Shown in pieces: positions 5,974-12,325 of a DNA stretch of 23,651 bases. Made by a program: the position numbers and the translations under genes. Under the pieces are notes generated by a model, which did no database searches, was not told the origin of the DNA, and saw only the letters and a program-made list of their open reading frames with translations. Every line of letters starts with the position of its first letter. The stretch's first letter is position 1. Source of the stretch: a virus. The stretch is taken from IMG/VR virus record IMGVR_UViG_3300040815_002537, positions 1-23,651 of that record; one strand, given 5' to 3'.

Positions 5974-6636
5974 TTATCCTTTTTTATAAGTCGACTTTGA
6001 ATCAATTGCCACAAAATAAGTGACGTTTTCACCTTTGAACTCCGAGATACCTTTTGAGCAAAGCGTAACCCGATAGTCTTGGGGCAATAGTTTAAGGTTG
6101 TCAGTTTTAATGACAATATTAAAATCATCAACAGTATCACCGAGTTCAATGCCATAATCATCGGCGCCGGTGTTTGAACTGTCAATGGCCTTGAGGAAGC
6201 ATTTCCCTTCGGTACCAACGAAAGCAACCTCAGTAAATTGGAGAACCCCTGCTGCCTTGAGAACAGATTGGAGGTCATCCCATTTCACATCTACCACTAC
6301 ATCGGCAGAAGGAATAGTAATATCTTTTTCGGGTGGTGTGTGGATCATAGAAATGTCTGCATAGACATATTTTGTCCGCCGTTTACCTTCGGAGATAATA
6401 AAGTATTTATCATGGAATTCCACATCTGGGTCTTCATACAATGATAAAATTGAGAGGAATCTTGACATATCATAGATACAAGCATCTGACGGAATGGTGT
6501 CAGGAATGTTTGCAATCGCAATCAAAGTTTTTTCGGGTGTAATTGTTTTAAGTACACTACCCTGGCGAAACAAGATTGATTTGTTGATATTAGCAAAACT
6601 CTTGAGGATTGTAATTGTGCGTTCAGTAAATTTCAT
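5974..6636 (-). CDS. 45: Sliding clamp gp45
   Basis: The ring-shaped processivity factor for gp43, which in T4 is also the mobile activator of late transcription through gp55 and gp33. The protein is 220 residues (T4: 228). Matching features include the N-terminal T-I-T-I-L-K-S-F-A-N-I-N (about 8-19), an IYDMSRFLSILSLYEDPDV block (about 54-72) and a C-terminal FKGENVTYFVAIDSKS (about 201-216), equivalent to T4 FEGEHANYVVALEADS. AGGAGA precedes the ATG. Its promoter lies inside the end of the upstream glycosyltransferase gene. Neighbours 44 and 62 load it. Confidence 0.96.
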   Translation of the reverse strand: MKFTERTITILKSFANINKSILFRQGSVLKTITPEKTLIAIANIPDTIPSDACIYDMSRFLSILSLYEDPDVEFHDKYFIISEGKRRTKYVYADISMIHTPPEKDITIPSADVVVDVKWDDLQSVLKAAGVLQFTEVAFVGTEGKCFLKAIDSSNTGADDYGIELGDTVDDFNIVIKTDNLKLLPQDYRVTLCSKGISEFKGENVTYFVAIDSKSTYKKG

Positions 6637-6664
6637 TATATAAGTTCTCCTGTGGGATTAGTAT

Positions 6665-7570
6665 TCATTTATTCATTCTATTACGTTTCTTCTGTTTTGT
6701 CAACACATTTTTTGATTTATTTGTATATGTTGATTTTTTAGCAGAAGCATCACTTGTTGCAGATACACCTAAGGTTCCAATAGCACCCATGTCACCTCGG
6801 AATACATATGAACCAACATGATTTAATTTCATCCATGGGCACATCCATACAGACATCCCTGCCTCCCGTGCTTTGCGGCAGAAGAAGTAATCTTCTGAAA
6901 GATATCTTTTTGACTCGGGATCAATCACACAATCAAAATATGCATGAATGTCTCTGGTGCCATCAAAGTTTTCTGTGCGGGCATGATCTGGTCTATATGC
7001 TAATTCAGGATATGCTTTTTTGTATTTTTCAAAAACTTCCCGAGGAATAAGCATAAATCCAGTACCACCTTCTCTGATTTCCAGAGGCTCACCCAATTCA
7101 AATGATGCAGTTCCCTTTACCGGGTTAAAAACAAAATCGGAGGTATATTGTTCCAAATTAAAGGGGTTTTCATCTGCCTTACCAGCGGCCGCAGCCTTTG
7201 CTACCTTTTCCCAGGCAATTGTTTTCTTGGGATATGGGGCAGTCATAATATCATATTTTTCTGGGTTTTGGGTTTGAATCCCAAGCATACCAAGTACATC
7301 ACGAGCATCAAAACTAATGTCTGAGTCAATAAACATTAAATGAGTAAAATCCGATCTGAGGAACTCATCAACTACATAGTTCCTTGCTCTTTGTACTAAA
7401 CTTTCATTAAAAAGAAAATAATATTTTAATTTTATGCCTGCGGCTGTGCAGAGCATAGAAAGATCATTTGTTGCCTTTGTGTACATACCAGTAGCATTGC
7501 CACCGTACATCGGCGTTCCCACCATAATAGAATACGGTCTAAGTTGTTCCGTAGTAATTTCAATTTTCAT
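6665..7570 (-). CDS. Family-2/Anp1-like glycosyltransferase
   Basis: A 301-residue GT-A-fold enzyme. Visible parts are IMVGTPMYGGNATGMYT at the start (about 15-31), a region resembling Anp1/mannosyltransferase II (FNESLVQRARNYVVDEFL, about 54-71), then MFIDSDISFDARDVL (79-93) with a DxD-type metal and nucleotide-sugar site, and SEDYFFCRKAREAG (about 223-236), the usual acceptor-side E-D. The last 40 residues are low-complexity and basic. It starts 2 bases after dexA with a distant GGAG site. Acceptor unknown: host surface sugars, virion proteins or a modified DNA base are all possible. The promoter of 45 is embedded in its last codons, which may explain the basic tail. Confidence 0.82.
   Translation of the reverse strand: MKIEITTEQLRPYSIMVGTPMYGGNATGMYTKATNDLSMLCTAAGIKLKYYFLFNESLVQRARNYVVDEFLRSDFTHLMFIDSDISFDARDVLGMLGIQTQNPEKYDIMTAPYPKKTIAWEKVAKAAAAGKADENPFNLEQYTSDFVFNPVKGTASFELGEPLEIREGGTGFMLIPREVFEKYKKAYPELAYRPDHARTENFDGTRDIHAYFDCVIDPESKRYLSEDYFFCRKAREAGMSVWMCPWMKLNHVGSYVFRGDMGAIGTLGVSATSDASAKKSTYTNKSKNVLTKQKKRNRMNK
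6675..6713 (-). promoter_or_regulatory. Promoter for gene 45 inside the end of the glycosyltransferase gene
   Basis: AAAAAATGTGTTGACA (6698-6713) carries the -35 box, followed after 17 bases by TAGAAT (6675-6680; one mismatch). A start near 6668 would give a short leader to the 45 ATG at 6636. The 16-mer recurs at 11800-11815 and 18699-18714. Confidence 0.75.
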
Positions 7571-7572
7571 TA

Positions 7573-8196
7573 TTAAATTTGCTCCATATCATTTTCGGCT
7601 CTAGTAATTGCTTGCATTCTCAAGACATCAGCAAGTATGTCCCACGAACTATCGTGATGGATGAAAACACTATTCCAAAGAGTTTCATCTGCAATAGGAA
7701 CAAATCCATTTTTTCTAGGATAATCCAATTTTGCATCAATGAAAGTTCTGGTATCTCTTAAATTCCAATGAGGAAGATACTCATTTATTTTATTACCATG
7801 CCCGACAGCATCAAATAATCTCCAAAGAATAATCGGGTCAAATGAGTTTGACCTAGACCACCAGCGATCTATTTTGCCAAAGGGTGTCAAATATTCTAGG
7901 AATTCTTCTACAAATTCCTGTACAGTAATGTCAGTAGGCAAGGGTTTAATTTTTGCTCTTACTTCCTTGCCTTGCTTCTGCCAAAATGCCAGAGTATCTT
8001 CTTCTATTTTATATTGGTATTTTTCTACTTGATTAGTTACAGAAAGTTTAAATTTCTTACACTCTGAAATAGATTTAATCGTGTACGGTTTTTGCAGAAA
8101 TCTATCTGAGTCAAAAACCATGACTGAACAGTCAATTACCACGCAGTTTTGTGTATTTGTTCCAAATGTTTCAAAGTCAATTATACAGTGTTTCAT
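7573..8196 (-). CDS. dexA: DexA-like 3'-5' exonuclease
   Basis: A DEDD-superfamily exonuclease like T4 exonuclease A. In the 207-residue protein the first motif IIDFETFGT holds D7 and E9. A middle block WWSRSNSFDPIILWRLFD matches T4 (WCRGMSFDFPILVDLI). The W-N-L-R-D-T-R-T block matches T4 W-N-Q-R-D-I-R-T. The C-terminal HHDSSWDILADVL supplies the last motif, as in T4 AHDSIHDCAKDIL. I start at the second in-frame ATG (8196), where AAGG lies 7 bases upstream; it abuts the first ATG (8202). An exact late promoter lies 29 bases upstream, which is unexpected for an exonuclease of DNA metabolism. Confidence 0.88.
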   Translation of the reverse strand: MKHCIIDFETFGTNTQNCVVIDCSVMVFDSDRFLQKPYTIKSISECKKFKLSVTNQVEKYQYKIEEDTLAFWQKQGKEVRAKIKPLPTDITVQEFVEEFLEYLTPFGKIDRWWSRSNSFDPIILWRLFDAVGHGNKINEYLPHWNLRDTRTFIDAKLDYPRKNGFVPIADETLWNSVFIHHDSSWDILADVLRMQAITRAENDMEQI

Positions 8197-8224
8197 AAAC
8201 ATACCTTATCATAATCTAATGTAT

Positions 8225-8232
8225 TATTTATA
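8225..8232 (-). promoter_or_regulatory. T4-type late promoter upstream of dexA
   Basis: An exact TATAAATA on the - strand in the 43-base gap between the 95-aa gene and dexA, giving a start near 8218 and a leader of about 22 bases. It could serve dexA and the glycosyltransferase. Confidence 0.65.
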
Positions 8233-8239
8233 AGCTTTT

Positions 8240-8527
8240 TCAAGCTTCAATATCAACAAATTGCCCTTGAGTTTCTCCTGGGCTAATGGTATTTTTACCA
8301 TCAGGAGTATATCGTATTGCTGCTTGTTGTCGCAGTGTATTAATTTCTTCAATTCGATCTTCTATTTCACGCTGTTGATTTAGCTTGACTTCTGCACGTG
8401 TTGCTTGTTCCACGATCCGAATACGTTCCTTTTCCTGTGGTGGTTTGATGTGTTCACTATTAGGATACACATTAGGATGCCCATATGCTGAAGCCTGAAC
8501 GGCTTGGGCTAATTCGTTTGTTTTCAT
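8240..8527 (-). CDS. Hypothetical protein with central coiled coil (95 aa)
   Basis: A soluble 95-residue protein. Residues 30-70 form a charged helix with heptad-like spacing (EKERIRIVEQATRAEVKLNQ, then EDRIEEINTLRQQ). The ends are Gly/Pro-containing and probably flexible. Its ATG overlaps the stop of the epimerase gene (ATGA), with the last epimerase codons providing a purine-rich GAGAGA site, so expression is coupled. No family recognised. It could be a small virion or regulatory protein. Confidence 0.72.
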   Translation of the reverse strand: MKTNELAQAVQASAYGHPNVYPNSEHIKPPQEKERIRIVEQATRAEVKLNQQREIEDRIEEINTLRQQAAIRYTPDGKNTISPGETQGQFVDIEA

Positions 8528-9378
8528 ACGTTCATCTCTCTAATATATGTTTTTAAATCTTTTTTGGTATTCCAGCCAAGACCTAATGTTTTATCTGATA
8601 TTACTGGCGCAGACATTCTATTGCCTCTGCGTTCTTCTAACATTTTTGTAACCCCACCGTACATTGCGGCAACTTCTAGTATGGTGTACGAATCTGCATG
8701 CCCGATACCATACCCATCACCGGAACCTTTATCACCAACAAGCTTTAAGCCACTCACAATGTCTTGTACATGAGTAAAGTTACGTTTTTGTGTTCCTGGT
8801 GAAACAACCGTAAGAGGATCACCTTTGCGCATTGTCTCTGCAAATTTAGCAATCAAGGTTGCATATTTTCCTGTTTGAATCTCACGTGGGCCATAAACAT
8901 TGTAAAAATAAGTTATTGCATAGTCAAGCCCGAACCATTTACCGTAATTCTGTACCAACGTGGTGTTTGTTGCTTTTGTCCACGCATATGGGCTCATAAC
9001 ATAATCGTCAGTTTGATCTGCAAATTTTGTGGAAGAGCCAGAGTAAATAAGTTTTGCATTATGCTTACGAGCAAATTCTAAAACCTGAAACGTCCCTTCA
9101 ACATTATATTTATGGACTAAATCAATATCTTCAAAACTTTGTTCTACCCTAGAATATTCTCCCAGGTGATAGATAATATCTGGTTTGGGTATTCTCATAT
9201 CATTTATAGCAGTTGTATTGCCACGAATATATTGCACACCTTTGACGTGGTTGCTTTTCGATCCGGTAAAGTAATTATCCAACGAAATTACAACATGACC
9301 TTCGCTTGCAAGACTTTCACATAAATGACTTCCAACAAATCCAGCACCGCCGGTGACGAGATAGGTTTTAATATCCAT
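8524..9378 (-). CDS. NAD-dependent sugar-nucleotide epimerase/dehydratase (extended SDR)
   Basis: A 284-residue extended short-chain dehydrogenase of the UDP-glucose 4-epimerase/dehydratase type. It shows the Rossmann motif TGGAGFVGSHL (9-19), the acidic residue after strand 2 (SLDNYFTGS, 32-40), a serine-rich strand YSGSST (112-117) and catalytic YAWTK (Y131, K135). The substrate-side F-Y-N-V-Y-G-P-R-E motif lies near 158-166. It should interconvert or dehydrate an NDP-sugar. The gene overlaps the end of the TAGT gene by 11 bases, with AAGGAG before its ATG, so it probably provides the donor sugar for that glycosyltransferase. Which sugar cannot be told. Confidence 0.88.
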   Translation of the reverse strand: MDIKTYLVTGGAGFVGSHLCESLASEGHVVISLDNYFTGSKSNHVKGVQYIRGNTTAINDMRIPKPDIIYHLGEYSRVEQSFEDIDLVHKYNVEGTFQVLEFARKHNAKLIYSGSSTKFADQTDDYVMSPYAWTKATNTTLVQNYGKWFGLDYAITYFYNVYGPREIQTGKYATLIAKFAETMRKGDPLTVVSPGTQKRNFTHVQDIVSGLKLVGDKGSGDGYGIGHADSYTILEVAAMYGGVTKMLEERRGNRMSAPVISDKTLGLGWNTKKDLKTYIREMNV

Positions 9379-10585
9379 GTATAGCTCTCCTTCCAGTAGG
9401 AAAATCTGGTTGACTGAAATCAGTATCTATATATTGGTCAGGTTCCTCATAATTTCTAGCCAATACCATACCATAATTATCTACTTTGTTTAAAATGTCA
9501 ACATCTTTTTTCAACTTGAGCACATTTTGTCTGGCAGGTTGCCCTTGCTCATTTTTAATTGCTTCTAGATCAACATGATGGTGTGTACGGCCATATCGTT
9601 CAACAAGAGTCACGACATCTGGGTGCATTTCTTTTAACATTTGAGATTTACGGAGAGAAGCATCTTCTTCGTAATTATTATAAACTTCTGAAGTGTTACC
9701 ACCTTTAACGGTACCAGTTCTCAATTTACCACACAAATAAGAATAGAACAGCATGGTATTCAAACCACGCTTAAGTACACGGATAGATAAATCAACATCT
9801 TCGTTAAATTTGCCACGCCATTTTTCTGGGCAATCATTATCAATAAGAAAGCACGACATGATTCTTGTGTTTAAAATATATGGCGGGTAATCAGCATCAT
9901 CAACTACAAAGAATTTATATTGAAATCCTGCAAGAGCAACATTTTCAAATCGGTCGACATAATTCTCAGCAGATCTGAATATTGCAGAGCCTTTATCCAC
10001 ACGGTATCGTTTGTTTTTATGTGTTCGCCAAAATTCTGAAATATTATCATCCATCAACCAATGCCGTTTATGGCCATTTGCTTGTGAATGCTCCCAGCAC
10101 CAATTTCTTGCAGGGCCGGAGCCTTTACCATGATTGCTGAAAGGTAATTTTAAAACTTTACGAGGCTCAATGACCTCACAGTATTTTTCATATTCTTGAG
10201 GCTCTACAGCAATAAAATAATCAACACCCATTCGCTCGAGCGCACGACTAGTGTGACGTGTTTCCCATCTACCTTTTGAAATTATATAAATGGGATATCG
10301 TGTCTCATAAATGGCATCTGGTTCTTGCTCGATATAACGATTCATATTATTTCGTTCACGGTCTTTAGCAGGATACCAAAGCACATTTGTTTTATCAGTC
10401 AATTTGTAGCCTAAAGTCTCACCAAAATGAGCTCTATCTGCCTTTGATTTAAAGTTAATCGTCAACTGTTTTTCTGGTTCAAGTTTTAATGTATTGAACG
10501 ATGGCATTCCACCAGCATACCATTGCATGTATGCATTGCGCCATTCTTTTTGCAATTCATCAAACGATTCTGCGGGTAAATTCAT
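9368..10585 (-). CDS. TAGT/GREB1-type glycosyltransferase (predicted DNA-base glycosyltransferase)
   Basis: A 405-residue protein with an N-terminal domain (about 36-75, LTINFKSKADRAHFGETLGY then NVLWYP) and a GT-A-like catalytic domain from about 97. Signatures are PIYIISKGRWETRHTSRALE (98-117), IAVEPQEYEKY (125-135), LPFSNHGKGSGPARNWCWEH (147-166), HWLMDDNI (175-182, DxD-like), a YPPYILNTRIMSCFLI stretch, FNEDVDLSIRVL (about 264-275) and G-R-T-H-H-H-V-D. This matches the TET-associated glycosyltransferase group described in phages by comparative genomics, thought to add sugars to oxidised or hydroxymethylated DNA bases. GGAG lies 8 bases before the ATG. The upstream gene shares its N-terminal domain and the next gene is an epimerase. 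Family call strong; DNA as substrate is inferred. Confidence 0.85.
   Translation of the reverse strand: MNLPAESFDELQKEWRNAYMQWYAGGMPSFNTLKLEPEKQLTINFKSKADRAHFGETLGYKLTDKTNVLWYPAKDRERNNMNRYIEQEPDAIYETRYPIYIISKGRWETRHTSRALERMGVDYFIAVEPQEYEKYCEVIEPRKVLKLPFSNHGKGSGPARNWCWEHSQANGHKRHWLMDDNISEFWRTHKNKRYRVDKGSAIFRSAENYVDRFENVALAGFQYKFFVVDDADYPPYILNTRIMSCFLIDNDCPEKWRGKFNEDVDLSIRVLKRGLNTMLFYSYLCGKLRTGTVKGGNTSEVYNNYEEDASLRKSQMLKEMHPDVVTLVERYGRTHHHVDLEAIKNEQGQPARQNVLKLKKDVDILNKVDNYGMVLARNYEEPDQYIDTDFSQPDFPTGRRAIHGY
9474..9511 (-). promoter_or_regulatory. Weak promoter-like variant upstream of the epimerase gene
   Basis: AAAAAAGATGTTGACA (9496-9511) differs from the shared promoter 16-mer at only a few positions and carries an exact TTGACA. 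TAATTA follows after 16 bases, or GATAAT after 15. It lies within the TAGT gene about 100 bases before the epimerase start. The -10 match is poor. Confidence 0.35.
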
Positions 10586-10587
10586 TT

Positions 10588-10899
10588 TTATTCTCCAAAA
10601 AAGCCCATCAAGCCTACATCGTCTCGGTCTGCTTCATACACCAAGTTTTTTAGTTTGGGCATAGGCTTTTCATTTATGGCAAACATAAAGTCAACATAGT
10701 CTTGATGTGTTCTAAAGTTCACGGTCATTTTCTGCCAATCCTCGGGAAATTCTGAGTCACGAGGTTTTGGCTTTACCTTTGGTGGGTTGTTATCTTTAAT
10801 ACCTAGAAAATCACCTAAATTGGATGGTAAATTTTCTTCGGACACATATCCCACCATATCATCATATTCTGCAGATGTGTCATTATTGTATTCTTTCAT
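10588..10899 (-). CDS. TAGT-associated small protein sharing the N-terminal domain
   Basis: A 103-residue protein with an acidic, Pro-rich first half and a C-terminal block WQKMTVNFRTHQDYVDFMF followed by LKNLVYEA (about 56-90). This block parallels residues 36-75 of the glycosyltransferase immediately downstream: hydrophobic-V/I-N-F-basic-S/T, then D, F and N-L/V-V/L-aromatic. Small domains of this type occur in phages beside DNA-modifying enzymes. I start at the second Met (10899), because GGAG lies 6 bases upstream and the ATG overlaps the stop of the 44-aa gene before it. The likely role is as a partner of the glycosyltransferase, perhaps in DNA recognition; that is inference. Confidence 0.72.
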   Translation of the reverse strand: MKEYNNDTSAEYDDMVGYVSEENLPSNLGDFLGIKDNNPPKVKPKPRDSEFPEDWQKMTVNFRTHQDYVDFMFAINEKPMPKLKNLVYEADRDDVGLMGFFGE

Positions 10900-11030
10900 A
10901 GCTCTCTCCATACTATTTTTAAAGGATAATGTGCATCAAGCATATCGCGATATTCGCCTGCATCAAGAAAACAATCAAACGCTTTAGCAATTGTTTTGTT
11001 ACGAAATATACCGATAACCTCAATCATCAT
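10896..11030 (-). CDS. Tiny protein coupled to the TAGT genes (44 aa)
   Basis: A 44-codon frame: two Met codons, IEVIGIFRNKTIAKAFDC, then DAGEYRDMLDAHYPLKIVWREL. AAGGGA stands 4 bases before the first ATG and 7 before the second. Its stop overlaps the start of the next gene (ATGA), and its last codons supply that gene's GGAG site. It fills an otherwise unexplained gap of 150 bases. The composition is balanced and protein-like. Function unknown. Confidence 0.65.
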   Translation of the reverse strand: MMIEVIGIFRNKTIAKAFDCFLDAGEYRDMLDAHYPLKIVWREL

Positions 11031-11051
11031 CGTTCCCTTTTATTTAGACGC

Positions 11052-11747
11052 TTATGAAAAGAATGAATTTACGATCTCTAAGGCCTGATCAATATCAACC
11101 GAAGAGGTGACTTCGTAAGTCTTCTTACCTTCGAGTGTAATTTCATATCCTAGTTGTGTCAGAAACTGTTTTAGCTTGCCAACAAGTATTTTTTGCTTTT
11201 CAGGGTCATTGTGCTGAATGTCAAATCTGAGAAACTTTACACTGTCATCGTTGTTGGTAGATAACCATGGCATAATCTGTTTACCACCAGTAGTAAAGTA
11301 AATGGTAAAACTGTCTGATTTTACAATAGTTTGTGAAATTTTCCCTGCAAGCAATTCGTAGTTTTGCGTATACCATTCTGGCAGTGCAGAAAAGTTATCA
11401 TGCAAAGAGTCGTTATATTCATTAAAAAGTTCTGACCATTTAGCCATTACAAAGCACTCCTTATAGTGTCCCGATACTGAGTTATCACGTGGTTCATTTG
11501 ACGAAATTAAAAACGATTCGAGTATAAAAGATTGAATATCATCTTTATCAGTAGAAAATCGTTCCAGATTACGAGCTATAATTACTAAATTAGCAACATC
11601 ATAGCCCTTAGTTTTAGTATGAGATAAGGCACGGTCTCTATTCCCTTTGCCGATATAGACAAATTTACCATGCTCCATGTAACCATAAACATATTGGCCA
11701 AGAGTGTCCCAAAATGCCATGGGTATGGATTCATTAGTAGAAAACAT
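11052..11747 (-). CDS. GIY-YIG endonuclease-domain protein
   Basis: A 231-residue protein whose N-terminal domain fits the GIY-YIG fold in its LEM-3-like form: Q-Y-V-Y-G-Y (18-23), FVYIGKGNRDRALSH (29-43), with YIGKG, a catalytic-position Arg just after it, and Glu77 in FILESFLI as the metal ligand. The C-terminal half (about 130-231) is unassigned and ends in a helix. AAGGTG stands 5 bases before the ATG. It lies next to polymerase and modification genes, a common place for phage free-standing nucleases. It may be a homing endonuclease, a DNA-degrading enzyme or a repair nuclease. It has its own sigma70-like promoter, so early expression is likely. Active residues appear intact. Confidence 0.72.
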   Translation of the reverse strand: MFSTNESIPMAFWDTLGQYVYGYMEHGKFVYIGKGNRDRALSHTKTKGYDVANLVIIARNLERFSTDKDDIQSFILESFLISSNEPRDNSVSGHYKECFVMAKWSELFNEYNDSLHDNFSALPEWYTQNYELLAGKISQTIVKSDSFTIYFTTGGKQIMPWLSTNNDDSVKFLRFDIQHNDPEKQKILVGKLKQFLTQLGYEITLEGKKTYEVTSSVDIDQALEIVNSFFS

Positions 11748-11776
11748 GTTTCACCTTTTTCATAATTTATAATATT

Positions 11777-11815
11777 ATAATAACACAATTTTGCATCAAT
11801 GTCAACACATTTTTT
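11777..11815 (-). promoter_or_regulatory. Sigma70-like promoter of the GIY-YIG/TAGT unit
   Basis: AAAAAATGTGTTGACA (11800-11815), 17 bases, then TATTAT (11777-11782) on the - strand in a very A+T-rich gap. Start near 11770; the ATG is at 11747. TATAAATT, a 7-of-8 match to the late element, lies at 11764-11771. A long T/A run (11810-11834) just upstream may act as an UP element or as a weak end for the MazG-like message. Confidence 0.75.
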
Positions 11816-11833
11816 TAATTTTTTTAATTTTTT

Positions 11834-12097
11834 TTATAGGTCGACGAGATCCGACCACTGTTTCAATTTTTCACGTTTGGCGGCCTTATGATACATTACT
11901 TCTTCCAAATCAATGAGTCCATATTGTGCCAAAAGATCTACCATGCACATAAGATCTCCTACTTCTACCTCTAGCTTATGGACGTATTCTGAGCTTTCTG
12001 AGCCAAATCTTACAAGCTTTGATGCTTCTACAGTCAATTCTGCACATTCTTCCATTGTAATAATAAGCGCTTCTTGTTTAATCTTGTCCTGGATCAT
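11834..12097 (-). CDS. MazG-like nucleotide pyrophosphohydrolase
   Basis: An 87-residue all-helical protein with the metal-binding pattern of the MazG superfamily: EECAE early (about 16-20) and E-V-E-V-G-D-L about 28 residues later, followed by KREKLKQW. These enzymes remove pyrophosphate from (d)NTPs. MazG in cyanophages has been linked to (p)ppGpp or nucleotide-pool control, but this is a short single-domain form. Three in-frame ATGs are possible (12124, 12109, 12097). I prefer the last because GAGG lies 9 bases upstream and it gives least overlap (20 bases) with the preceding gene. Exact substrate is unknown. Confidence 0.72.
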   Translation of the reverse strand: MIQDKIKQEALIITMEECAELTVEASKLVRFGSESSEYVHKLEVEVGDLMCMVDLLAQYGLIDLEEVMYHKAAKREKLKQWSDLVDL

Positions 12098-12314
12098 CTT
12101 CTGGTACCTCATTTTCCAAATCAATTTCTGCCTTCAAATCATTGTAGGCCTTTTCCAAAGTTAGTTTATATTCTTTATTTGCTTTTACTCCATCTTCTAT
12201 CATTGTCTGGGGTGACTTGCTCATCGTCTCTATTGTGTAATTTACAAAGTCAAGTTGACTTTTTATAGATGAAAGCCTTGCTTGTTTACCAAGCCTTTTT
12301 TGATCTATTTCCAT
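12078..12314 (-). CDS. Hypothetical helical protein downstream of DNA polymerase (78 aa)
   Basis: A soluble 78-residue protein, nearly all helix, with a Lys/Glu-rich coiled-coil character (KLTLEKAYNDLKAEIDLENE) and an acidic tail. AAAGGAG lies 7 bases before the ATG, which comes 11 bases after the 43 stop, so it is read from the polymerase message. Its 3' end overlaps the MazG-like gene. No family recognised. Confidence 0.72.
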   Translation of the reverse strand: MEIDQKRLGKQARLSSIKSQLDFVNYTIETMSKSPQTMIEDGVKANKEYKLTLEKAYNDLKAEIDLENEVPEDDPGQD

Positions 12315-12325
12315 TTTTTTCTCCT

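Noticed and set aside
11585-11788. A 67-aa - strand frame overlapping the start of the GIY-YIG gene
   Set aside because: It lies in another frame over the GIY-YIG domain, whose motif is intact, and its start falls in the promoter region without a ribosome site.
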